Source: Echiichthys vipera (Eukaryota; Chordata; Actinopteri; Perciformes; Trachinidae). From it: a DNA stretch of 64,000 nucleotides. Position 1 is the first letter of the stretch, and the number at the start of each line of letters is the position of its first letter. The notes under the pieces are model-generated. The model was not told the DNA's origin. It ran no database searches and saw nothing but the letters and a program-made list of their open reading frames with translations. This document shows positions 22,284-34,122 of the stretch, in pieces. The position numbers and the translations under genes are program-made. The stretch lies in NCBI GenBank assembly GCA_963691815.1, contig OY829648.1, forward strand, positions 14,188,021 to 14,252,020, in the 5' to 3' direction.

Positions 22284-22318
22284 ACAAGCAAACACATTCC
22301 TATAGTGTGTTTGCTTGT
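22284..22318. repeat. Perfect 13-bp inverted repeat (hairpin) with forkhead-like cores
   Basis: Arms ACAAGCAAACACA and TGTGTTTGCTTGT are separated by nine bases (TTCCTATAG). Each arm holds GCAAACA, which fits the forkhead core RYMAAYA. The hairpin is seen directly; any regulatory role is inference. Confidence 0.6.
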
Positions 22319-23709
22319 GTGTTCAGTTTCATCTGTTTTCGTCAGAAGCTACAGTATGACGTTAACATGGTTTTCATTTTATAATCCATTGAAAAGGATG
22401 AAAGGATTATTTAAATTCAGCCTTTGGAAAGTGAAGACGATGTACAATGTTCTCAACAGGCTTTGAATAGCCAACTAAAGGAGAAATATACCCATTCAAG
22501 GGTTGCAAGGGCATGCTGAAGTGTAGCATAATGTGCACGAAGGGCTGGACAGTTATATCTGGCTGTGATAACTTTGATATCAGTTATTTTAACCGCATAT
22601 CTTTCGAGTAATGTAAGAACATCCATTATATTTGAAGTTAAACAAACAAATGAAAGTTAAAATGTACTTTTTTTTATTAGAAATTACTTTTTTCCATTTT
22701 GTGTATTGAATGTTTCTATGAATACAACACAATCCATAAGCCTCAGTTAAATGTCCACAACCAAAGAGAAAACTCCGGTCAGAGACTTCTCATACATTCA
22801 TTCATATTCTGAAAACTTTGTCATTGCCGAATTGATCCTGAATCTGACAATGAAAAATGATTGATTGAAGCTCCTGAGTGTATTTGAGAACACGGCGATC
22901 AAATGATTTCTGTATCATGTGAGGCTGAACTATGTGCTTAGCTGATGCCCTCCTCTGTGACTCCCTTTCCTAGATAGAGAACTGTGGCTGTTTATGTAAA
23001 CCTCTGCTCACTGCACAGAAATGTGGTCGAGTTGGGAGGGGATGGATGAGGTGCAGGGATCACACACATACACACCAACACACAGAGCGCTGTTACGCCA
23101 TGCTGCAACAATCTGATTTGATAGTCCTTGTTGCTGTTTGGATCTGCCCTATTTTAACCGTTGGTGACTTCACACAGTAAAATCCAAGTTGAGCTGGCTC
23201 TGTAATACAGGGATCAGCAATGGGATCTTTTCGGGGCCTTTTGCAGACAGGACCAGACACTGGTGGCGGCCGCGTCCATGTCCTAATGTGAGTGAATTAG
23301 AAAATCTGTCTTTTTGTCTTCATATGGGCCTTCCATCCACAGCGACCTTGAGTTTTTTACTATGTTTTTTTTTTTTTTTTTTTTGCAAAGATGCTGTCCA
23401 AAGCTTATAATGAGGAAAAATTCTACTTTTTAAAGATTAGTGAAGCAGAAATGATTAAAAAGTGAGACGGTTCAACCCACTTCCCTGTCTCTTTAGGAGA
23501 CTAGCGGCAGGTCCTGAGTGTATTGATTAAAATGAGAGAAGTGAACATGAACACGGATTATGCTTGATCCCTTAGACCCATAGTTACTGAAGTAAATCTT
23601 CAACCCCTTTTTAACAAGCCACAAATCTAAAATATTCTGAAATAAACTTTGTTTAAGACCCTGCTTCAGCAACAACTCTCATGAGATCTGGGCCACCCAC
23701 AGCCACCCT

Positions 23710-23725
23710 AACGTCAGCTGACGTT
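23710..23725. repeat. 16-bp perfect palindrome with two TGACGT half-sites
   Basis: AACGTCAGCTGACGTT reads the same on both strands and has two divergent TGACGT (CRE half-site) sequences around CAGCTG, an E-box. Confidence 0.6.
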
Positions 23726-25762
23726 CATGAATGCCTCAAAAAACACATTTTTGTATTGTTAAATATGACTGTTAGCTGTGTTATTATCTAATGTTAACAA
23801 AAGAAAATATAAATAAATAATGCACATAACTTTTCATCCATCAACATGCGGTCAATACACTCAAAGTGTGTACCATTTCATTCCATTGGCACAGCTCAAA
23901 ATCTTTAGTAGAGAACCTTTAGTTGAAATAAATGTTGTCATATGATCCAGGCTTGTAACTAAACATCCAAATTGTCTCTCGGCACAGTTCGTCGTTCACC
24001 CTCGCTTGGTAAACAACTGTTCAAAGACAGGGGAGATGTCTTTGGTAGAAATGACATAAGCTGCTGGCTCAGTTGGCTGGCGCTTGCAGAGTACAAGAGA
24101 CGAACTATCAGTGCTTTTCTTTTGTTTTGGCAGTTCAGTGGACGGCAGATTTTTCATGTAAGCAATTGTGTAGACAGAAAACGTAACATTTTAAACAGCG
24201 TCTCCCGATTTATCTACATTACTGTGAGAGAGGAAATCTGAATTGTATGTGTCACATGGGAATCTGTATCTGGGCGCTGGTGGTTACAGTTCAGAAAACC
24301 ATCCTGCAATTTGAGGGTCACACTCACAGCAGTTAACATGGCCATCTCTGTAGGACACTGATCTTTTAGCTGACCTCACTGCAGAAAGCATATATGTATA
24401 GTTTACACATTTTAAAAAAAAGTTTTTTTCTAAGATCTTTACCAATCGTTACTCTGAAAATGTACATATATGAATATAATAAAAGAAGGTGTAAAGAAAA
24501 GCTTAATGCGCACCAACTGTGCCAGGATTAGTTCTGTCATGAATGTTTTTATATTTGATGGTATAATTCTCACATAATAACTACACACTTTGAACATTGA
24601 TTAGCATTTATAATAGTTAATTCTGGCTTTGGAAAAAAAAAAATAGCTGTTAATGTTATGAACTTCATACAAATAAAGCATTTTTCTTTCAACATTAATA
24701 ATGTTTGCATTTCAGTCAGAAAAGATCTAATTTAATGGGTAAAAACTTGTGGGTTGTCCAAATGTTTGCGTGGCATGGATAATGGTTAACGTTGTAAAAA
24801 TGTCACCCTCTTTGTATCTCTATCATGTCTCCAAGTATATAAGTGCACAGCTCATTGGGCTGGAGTGGCTGTGTAACTGAACCTGATGGGTTAAACTTAT
24901 TTTGAGGACTGTCATATGACTGAGAAGTGGTCATTTGACATACAGCCCAGTGAGTCCCTTAGCAGTCAATTACTACCACACACGCACGCACGCACACACA
25001 CACTCCTACACACACACAGAATAACAATGTTGATAACTGTTTTTGAGCAGAGGAACCGATATATTCAAAGGAGTGTCGCCTACCGTTAATGAATATGGCA
25101 TATAGAAATCAATCACGGACATTAGCTGTTGGTAAATGTCAAAGTAATTCGAACATCGTGGTTTTACAGACCCAGGCAGCTGTTGATATTTGTGATCACA
25201 ATTGCACAAATTCAGCCAATCCATGGATTGTTGTATTGTGGAAGTTGTGTTTAAAGTTAATGAATTGGTCCTGTAAAGAAAAAACAGAAAAATCAAGTCA
25301 GACTTTAACCTTGATCAGCCAGCTTCAGATACAATATGTGCTTGATGGAAAGACCTTAGTAGGGAGGGCAAAAATCATTTCAAAGGTTGAAAAAACACAG
25401 GTCATTTAGTCACATGCATTTTACCTTTTTTTGTGTTTTTTCCTAATTAAACTTTGACTAATCTGTCTTTTGTCAGCCGCTGTATATGATTTGGTGCATG
25501 TCTCTGTTTCTGGTGCATTCTGGGTGAGAAAATGCAACAAATTTGATCAGTGTAATCTGAAATTAGAATCTGTAGAAGTTGTTTGCAACACAGCAACTTC
25601 TACTCCCTCTTTTCCTTCCTGTGTCTTTCTCTCTCAGCTGTTATCTCTCTCCTCCCATATCCATCTCTCATCCCCCCTCCCTCTGCTTTTACGTTCAGGG
25701 GTAAGAGGGTTCACTCTCATTCGCTGATTTGTTTTTCTTTCACGCTGCAGATGCGCACAGCC

Positions 25763-25816
25763 TGCGGACCTGTCCACACACACACACACACACGCACAAA
25801 CACGCACACACACCTG
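25763..25816 (+). repeat. Imperfect (CA)n run
   Basis: CACACA array broken by CGCACAAACACG. It lies about 80 bp before the CT array. Confidence 0.8.
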
Positions 25817-25891
25817 CTAATCCCGCTCTGTATGGGGTGGGAAAGCCTCCTCTTTCAAACCTCTTAAAGGTGTGAACACCATCCATTTGAC

Positions 25892-25893
<2 letters not shown>

Positions 25894-25954
<61 letters not shown>
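25894..25954 (+). repeat. (CT)n microsatellite, about 61 bp
   Basis: A perfect CT array. A long polypyrimidine/polypurine tract of this kind can form triplex DNA. Confidence 0.97.
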
Positions 25955-25956
<2 letters not shown>

Positions 25957-28560
25957 ACTCCCACTCTTTATTTTTTGCTTTCTCCTCTCTTATTAGGCCT
26001 GCTTGCTCCAGCTGGGCCTAAGTGATGCATAACATGTACACCTGTACGTTTTGAACACCCAGTCACATGCTACGTCTGTCTGCCTTTTTTTTGCATGTGT
26101 TCAGTGGAGGTGTGTTTGGTGTGTGTGTGTGTGTGTGGGGGGGGGGCTCTGTTTTTGTCCTGATGAACTAGCCTGAGATGAGTTACTATGGTGACAGCAC
26201 TAGCTGTTCTGGCAGTACAGTGCTCCCCCCTCCTCTCCTGTTTAAATACTCTTCTAGCCTCACTGAATTTAACTCACATTTAACTCATTTAATGTTCAGT
26301 GACAGAAAGTAGGATACAAATTCTTATCATAGCTGTCCTAATATAGTCTCTAGCGGCATATTGTTGAGGTGATGCTGTGTGATTTTGGAATATGGTCAGT
26401 GGCGATACAATCATGGTTGATTTCCCCCTCTCTCGACCCCCAGAGTGGTGTCTACTGTAAACAAATCTATCCTGGTCGTTTCAACAATTCGGTCTCAGCA
26501 CCTGTAATCATGTCAGGGCCTCACTGCAATCAGTGTCCTGTACTATGTGGGAGTCTGTCAATAACCGACGAGAGTTCAGTCCTGCACTGTCCCAGACTCA
26601 CCACAATAACACAGTTACAAAAGTGTTTCAATTGATTCATAATGTTACCTGTGATTCACTTGTTAATTTTGCATGACAAGTAATCACAGACATCCGCAGA
26701 AGCTCTGTGCAATACTGGCAAAACTGCAGTGTTGCTCACCTCCAGCAACACACCACACTCCTCAGACCTCTTCTGCTTTCTCAACATGCAGTATACCCTA
26801 CACAGTCTCCACTGTATCATCACCAACATTACAACAGATTCTGTTTTAACGGAAAGCACCTTCCTCCTCAATTCCTTCTTGTGCCCACTGCACTGCTCTG
26901 TCCACCTCTGCACCATTTCACCCACTGCAGTCATGAAACCAGATGGGTGAGAATCTGGCCATGCCCCACAAAACCTCTGTCCAAGCAGTAAATGTAATCT
27001 TTTAATTACAGAATACATGCTTCTATAATGTTTATTAGTTTTTTTTAATTAACTGTTAACAGTTTTTTATTTCTGCATTTTGGGAGTTTTATCTATTGAA
27101 CAGTAGCTTTTATTTAATCATTGGCAGTAAGGCATGTAATAACACACTTACTAAAAGCCTTGCACATGCCAAAATACATCTCTCAAGCTCAATATTTCTT
27201 AAAACGGGAAAGCGAATCAATTGAGCTCACGCAGATTTCTACCATTTTTTACAATTCACAAACTGATTTTAATAGATAGGTTAACATAAATGCAATGTCT
27301 TTCTAAAATGGACGAAGTGCAATTTTCAGTTTTTGTAAATTATTTGCAGCGTAGAGCAGAGTCTCTTAGGTTGTCAAAAAAGGTTCTCAGACAAGGGAAT
27401 TTCTCTGAACTTCATGGCAGATTAAAATCCGTGAATTGAGTTGCAGTTTAAAACAATATTGAACAAAAGTAAATTCTTGACAATATTCTACAAAACACTG
27501 ATGTGAAGCGGGGCTGGTTCATCAGTGAAATATAGCCTCCTGTAAGACAATCTGTTGAGTAAAAGTAATGATGTGATGTCTACCCTTCCTCTGTATCTAT
27601 ATATGTTACGGGAAAAACAAATGCAAAGCAATCTAATTAGAGACGTCTGGTCAGTTATGGCAGAACTTGAAGCATTCAGGTCAGACCTTGTTTTTAATAA
27701 AAAAAATGTCATTGGATAGTTGTTGACACTTGCTTTGATGTGTGTATGCATCATGTTTCTTTTTGCTGCTGTAACAATGTTTAACCAGCCATTAAGCGTC
27801 TTGCTTTTAAAAAAGTGAGGAAAATAGACACTTGAGGACAGACCGGAGTGAAAGGAGAGTCTCAGTGTGGCAACGCTGATACTGTAGCCTCCATCTGGGA
27901 GAAAACACTGGAGGGACTCATGCCAAGACGGAGTGAAAAGGGACAGAGAGATGAAGCGCTTGTGCTTAGTTTATGAGCCTGCATCAAGCATTCCTAATTC
28001 ACTTACAGTTAAAGGGGGCCCATATTGAATCATGCCTTGCTGTTAAATGACAGTGTAATGAATGGAAGTAATTTTACAATACCGCTGTGGCCACAGGCCC
28101 TCCCCTCCAGGGACTTGTCTGTCAGAGGCAAGGTAACAGCGAGTGATTTGTTTGCTGGGGGGCCTTTTGAACGTTAACATGACGTCAGTATTCCATCCAT
28201 GCCATGCCTAGCATGCTTGTGGATATCCTGTACGGAAAAACCAACAGGGGAGGGAGGGCAGTGATCGAAAGTCTTTGGCAATCTGCAAAGGGGTTTTGTG
28301 GAAAAACAAACAGCCGGCGGAGGGGATATTTGCTCATAATCAAACACCTACAACTAAATCTTTATAGATATCATGACTTTGCTGCTTCATGTGTAATGAT
28401 ATGAAGTCAGTAAGAAATTGGTGTTATAATGCATTTAGAATCAAAAACAGATTTTTGCTAAAGACTTATGACACACTTGAAATCAGATATCTATGTAGAC
28501 ATGTTATTAAACGGTTAGTTCAAATCACACAAACCACCAAGATTTAATACTGTTTTATAC
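25955..28560. other. Intron 1 segment without recognised gene
   Basis: A GT array followed by a G run lies near 26118-26147. A 120-codon minus frame (26656-27018) is Leu/Val/Cys-rich without a known domain and overlaps two + frames, so I do not call it. A perfect CRE (TGACGTCA) lies at 28180-28187. Confidence 0.4.
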
Positions 28561-28564
28561 TAGT

Positions 28565-28690
28565 GTATTTTATTTTCATGCTACTTTATACGTCTACTCC
28601 TCTACAATTCTGAAATGTTCTACTTTTTACTCCACTACCTTTATCTGATAACTTAAGTTACTAGTTACTTAAAAATTAAGATTATTGCTT
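28565..28690 (+). repeat. Teleost dispersed repeat fragment
   Basis: ATGCTACTTTATACGTCTAC followed by ATGTTCTACTTTTTACTCCA and CTACCTTTATCTGATAACTT AAGTTACT recalls a very common fish repeat (usually TTTTTACTCCACTACATTTATCTGACAG). The call is from memory. Confidence 0.5.
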
Positions 28691-29508
28691 TACATTGATA
28701 TACACTTGTTGCAAAGTAAACACACAGCTCACGGTGATAATAATATTTCTGTCCATTTGCTGTTGAATTGCCGGTTTTCTGTCAATCTTTCGTTTTTCAA
28801 AGTAAAGAGACATTGTGGTAGTGATTTAACCAGGCTGAAAAAACAACAACAACAGGCTGAGGGGAACGATGCAGAAGCACACTAAGAAGAGCGCAGCAGG
28901 AGCCTGCAGGAAGCGCGTGGAGCAAGTCTCCCAGCGCGGTATTTGACGCGACAGAGACAGTTGCGCTGAGATGCGAGAGAGGACAGCAGTTGACATTGGC
29001 CACTATGGCCATTAATTACTTTTTAACATAGTCTTCTACTCAAAGGGCTAGTAAATATTCCCTCGCTGACTAGATCTGCATGCATTGTGTGGTTAGATCA
29101 GAGCTACTCTGCTGATTACACGGTAGAGTCAAAATACCATTTCATACTGTAGCGCAAATTTCTACCGGTGTTCGCTCTATACTGTTTAAACTGTAGATCC
29201 CTACCTACCCACCTAACGGTGCCCCTTAGCTGTGATATAATAACATACAATGGCCTGTTGTTACTTAATTATTCTGTCAAACTAATGCAAAACTAGGGGA
29301 AACCAAAAATATTAACATGGATTTCTACCATTTGATTTCTTGTTGTTTTTCCCAATGCAGAATAGAGGACAAGTAACAGACAAAAAAATACAATTTCATT
29401 TCAGTTAAACTTTAAATGGAAGGAGGAACTGAAGCTTTGGGCACAGGCCTGAGCAATGAAAAAGGTAGAGGGAGGGAGAAATATGGAAAGAAGGAAGGAA
29501 GAAGAGAG
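28691..29508. other. Intron 1 segment with a small CpG-rich patch (28860-28990)
   Basis: The patch has several CGs (GCGCAGCAGG, GAAGCGCGTGG, CAGCGCGG, GACGCGACAG, TTGCGCTGAG), unlike the AT-rich surroundings. It may be the CG-rich body of an unrecognised mobile element or a regulatory island. No gene. Confidence 0.3.
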
Positions 29509-29544
29509 GTGTGTGTGTGTGTGTGTGTGTGTGGGGGGGGGGGG
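29509..29544 (+). repeat. (GT)n plus poly-G microsatellite
   Basis: GT array of about 24 bp running directly into a run of about 12 G. Confidence 0.95.
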
Positions 29545-32500
29545 CAGCTGGTGGTCTAACAGTGTAGACAGACAGGCCATTAAACTGACCTGGCCCCTCT
29601 GCTCTCCATCCCTCCAGCCTCCTCTCTGCTTATCCCTCTTTTCTGTCTGGGTTTGTCAGCCCCCCTTGTTTGTTCAAGTTTTGCCTTGTTTTGTTTTTCT
29701 TTCTTGCTTGCTTTCCCATCTCCTCTGCTTGTTAACTTGGCTCCTCGCTGCACTTTAGTCACAAACACACACACACACATACAAACATTCATATACACAC
29801 ACAAACAAGTCTCATTTCAAGGCAGTTAGAATCAAATTATTTCCTCCTCTCTGGGTGTTTTTCTTTGTTTGCATCAAATTTTGAATTCCACTGTAGCTCA
29901 GAGTTGGCAGCCTTGTAGCAATCTAGTTAGATCAATAGGATTTGCCATGCTTGGGATGAGCTCACTCGTCCATTCACCACACAGGGAATACCTCCACTAA
30001 AGCCCTAAACTGATTTAGGTGGAGGTAAAAACTACCCAGTGTCAAAAGACGGCATTAGAATGTGGAGCTACAGCTTGGGCAAGTGTCCCATCACAGCTCT
30101 CCTACTCTCCCTTTTTTTTCTGAATCCCTCTTCATCTGGATTTTACTGTTTCAGTCTGAATGCGGCTTAAACACAAACTGCAGCACTACACGAAGAAGTT
30201 TAGGATTGGAAATGTAGCTTCATAGCCTCAACCATAGAGGTCTTAAGCAGGAAGACAGGCCGATTTAAAAGAAGAAAGAAAGCCATAGGGGATTGAAAAG
30301 ACTATTGGGCAGGGCCATCAGGCAGGCGTAGCTTGTCCAGTCTCATGTGTAGATCTGGTTTGCGGGTCGGAGCGTTGGTGGGGCCTGGCCCTGCAGCTGC
30401 TGCTGTGTGGCTGCAAGTCAAGCAGGAGAACCAAGCTCCGGCTGCCTCCCTCTCAGGCCGAGGCTCACCACACCAAGACGCTGCTCTGCGCTCCCCTCGC
30501 TAACGTGGGAAGATGAAAAGGAACATCAGATGTTTTTTGTATTACTCACTCTGTGTGTTCTCTGTCTGTCTTGCACTATATCTTCTGCACAGTCCAGCCT
30601 GCAGTTGATTACCTGCTCTTGTTTCATAGTCTGTCTGTTCCCAAATGCCTCGACTATGTCAGGAATGCCGCTCCCCCCAACATGCTTTTTATTTGTTTGG
30701 AGCACCACCTGGTTTAGCTATTTTGTAAGGAGTGGCCAGGATTTTTCAGATTTTTCTTTTCTTGGTTTGTGTATTACCAGCTGTTGGTCATGTTGGTTAA
30801 AATGGTCATGGAATTAAGGGAAAAGCTGAATAGAACTGTGTGATTGTGTGTATCTTTTCAAAAAGTTAAATTGTGCTTTGCTGTGCCGCAGAAGCATAGA
30901 AGGCGGACGGAAGGAGAAGGAGAACGGGAAATGAGAAATGGAATGAGGAACTAATACAAAGACAATGAACATCTTATCTACTTTACATATGGACTGAGAT
31001 TTCAAATTCTTGGCTTTTTGTTTGCTGGTTGGAGTCAGAGCAGGGGTGCAACAGTATGCTGGAGATATAGAGAGGCTAGCAATCTGTAAGGTCACCTTAG
31101 ACCTTAGAGTCTCAATCTTACAATGAAAGATGTTTCATCTTCAGACTACACACGTCCACACAGTAGATATTTGGTTTTTGGGTTGGCGGACATGGACTCG
31201 AGGAATCAGTTCTTACTGTATCAAGTACCCTGTCACTCTTTAAAGATGTAAACTGGGCCATCCAAACACATTCTGCTCTTGCATCTTCTGCCTTCTTTTC
31301 CTCCACTTTGCCCCTACACCTGTCTTTTCCTCTCCCCTTTCTACGAAGCCTTGAGTCCAAGGCCAAACCAAGCTCAGTGGAAGTAGAAAATACCCCTCCC
31401 CCCCATTAATTTTCTCTTTTTCATTCTTTCTCTCTGTTTATATTCTGTCTCTTTGTCTCCCTCTGTCTGTACCTATTCTTCCCATTCCTCCATTTCTCCC
31501 TTCCTCTCTCCTTTGCCAGTGCCTGAAGGTAGATGGAAGGAGACGAGCCAAAGTCACCAGTGTGATCTGATTTAGGCCTCTCTTTTCTTGGCCAGCCATC
31601 TGACAGCACAGGGCCTGCATGTTTTTCTTTTCTACCCGCTTCAATCTGCCACAGCCTGGCCCTGTGCCACAGCTGTAAGGGGACCCAGCGTTGTGTATAA
31701 ATAGGCTAGGCCAGCACCCCTTGCCATGCTCCTCAATGGGAAGCTGAGGCAATAGAGGAACAGGTGCTTCAACCCACACACTCCCTTTCTCTCCGCTCCG
31801 TCTCCCTTCCCATGCCCAGCCCGCCCTAATCTCATGTCCTCAAATGTGGAAGTACAGGTCAGTCACGATGCACGTGTTTTGCCCACTTGTCGTTTCACTT
31901 GGTCATTGTCCCCTTATTGCGAACAGAATATTTCTTCTTTACAATATTTCCTGTGTAGTTTAATTTAATAGCATGCTGAGGTTATTTCCACTCTTCAAAC
32001 TGCCCCCCTTTCTGTCTTTTCCTGGCTCAGGTACTGTTATTTTGGTCCTCAACTCTCTTTGTTTTGGAGGTACAAGTTGGTACATGTTAATCAAAATGCT
32101 TCTCATGCAATTTCTCAGCATCATTTTTCACTGTGGAAGCCACAGCTTGGCAGTGGGCGCACAGGGAGCTGGCTTTACTTCTCAGGACTTTCCACAGCTA
32201 TATTAACAAACATGATATTTTTCCACTTGCAGTCCACTTGGCACCACAGCCACATATTCTCTCTCCTAGAGTTTGTTCAGCAACTGAGCTGTTGACAAAT
32301 CTATAATCAGCAGATCACCTCATCACGGGCAACATGCGTCTAAGCTGACAGAGAGAGGAAACTTCTCACAGTCCAGAGTTAGCTGCCACCTGGTTTCATG
32401 CTAGACAGGTCTTGTTTCACGCTAAGCTAACGTGCGGCTGCCCTCTGCTACAGTGAAAGGCAGAGGCAGGCAGGTCCCTGGGCCACAGAGGGCTCCACTC

Positions 32501-33917
32501 TCACCTTCTAAAACTGCCAGTGTGATCCACTATCTCACGGCCAGCCAGCTACTGTTAGTTGATGCATATTAAATTCTCTTCAGGGAGCGCAACTCTAAAA
32601 TTAGAGAAGAATCTATCTGAAATTGTAGCTACACTATAATGGAGGCTACAGCTGTGGGTACTCACTGAATAGTGGAGATGGCAATTTCTGTCAGAGATAG
32701 CCATTACATGGGCATGACCTCAGTTGCACTGGTCATGCTCAAATAATTCTTGAGCTGTAATCATGGCAAGTGAGCTAATTCTTCTCCATTTTAGATAAGG
32801 AGAGGGAGTTAAGATGTGAAAGAGACAGATGCTAAAAAAGGCAGGTAGCAAAAGTGACATTTGCTTATATTTTTACCATTTAACAGATGTCTTTAGAGTA
32901 TTATAGGATGAGTGCAATTTGGAAAAATGTTAGCTTTTTTTATCACACTCATTACAAATAACCAATACTTATAATTTAGAGAATTGGTGATCACACTGTA
33001 ACAAGCACAATGCACAAAACACAGTCTCCCATTCTACAGAGCTGTGCCTTGCTGTGTAGTAAAATCAAGATTTTCCACCTATATCCTCTTAACACTGTGG
33101 CTGAACAGCGTTTCGGTTTTACATAGCATTAAAAAACCCCCCTGCAAAATTCCCTTTTCAAGACCAATTCTTAAAGTAAACAGCCAGTCTCTCTGATAAA
33201 TAATGTAACTTACTGTTGCGTCATTTAATTACTGTTCGGTTGCTGGTTTCGCATGCACGCATCTTTCACAACAAAATGTCATTTTCAGCAGACTGAATGC
33301 TTATGGAGAGTTTGGTGTCTAACTTTTAATGTGTGAAAAAATAAAATAAATATATATAAAAAATTGTTAGTGGAAATAAAATGATTTAGGTTTTAAAAAG
33401 TTGATAGCATATAACTTTTATTTTTAATATTGCAAACTATGCATCTGAATAATTTCGACTACAGTGCACATGTTCTCCATTTCCCCAGTATTGTCATGCT
33501 CCTGCCAATCCTGGCAAATTGCATTATGCTCTAATGTCTTTGTATGTACGATGGACCAGTGTATTGATAGTGGTTCTTCAATCACATTATATTAAAATAA
33601 CATCAAAGCATAACTATTGTAAAATAACATGCAGGCATTGCATGTGTGTATAACAGAAGCTGCACTGGAACAGTTTCTGCAATTAATTCAGTTACAGCGC
33701 AAAGGTGTGAAAAGATCTCATAACTATTCAAGCAGCACGCAGTGATAAATGTCTAGACAGGATCTTTTTTAGACACGTTTATTATCAAGAGACATTTCTG
33801 AAGATGCACTTTTTTTCTCCAATCTCCTATTGAGGACTTAAACTCATTTACCTCGCTCTATCACCAAACTTTTTCCTCTGCTGTTTCTGTTTGTCTGACA
33901 CCCCTCTATACTGCCCT
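29545..33917. other. Intron 1 segment without recognised gene
   Basis: Mostly non-coding with pyrimidine-rich patches (for example 31385-31515). The 136-codon + frame at 30407-30817 and the 113-codon minus frame at 31438-31779 lack domains. Confidence 0.4.
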
Positions 33918-33943
33918 TCCTCCTCCTCCTCCTCCTCCTCCTT
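33918..33943 (+). repeat. (CCT)n trinucleotide repeat, about 26 bp
   Basis: TCC/CCT array inside a pyrimidine-rich region. A 14-base C run and CCA repeats follow at about 34096-34122. Confidence 0.9.
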
Positions 33944-34122
33944 CTCCCTCTCTTCTCATTCCTGCTGCCAAATTAAGTGTCAAACAGACAGGGAAGGCGG
34001 GTGGATGGCCCACATTTCTCCTATAGAGATCCACAGTATGGTACAGTACGTTCCAGTCTGTGCTCTGCTATTCCATTCTCTGCTCCGATACAGGACCCCC
34101 CCCCCCCCACCACCACCACCCC

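Larger units (their letters stand above)
21202..25762. other. Intron 1 segment without recognised gene
   Basis: Contains a T homopolymer near 23367-23384, a mixed CACG/CA run near 24979-25020 and two short perfect palindromes listed separately. A 96-codon minus frame at 25006-25296 has no domain. Confidence 0.4.

Noticed and set aside
26656..27018. 120-codon minus ORF overlapping two + frames
   Set aside because: Frames are open on both strands at once, no domain, no splice sites in phase; probably chance.
30407..30817. 136-codon + ORF with hydrophobic stretches
   Set aside because: Low-complexity composition, no domain, and inside intron 1 without convincing splice sites.
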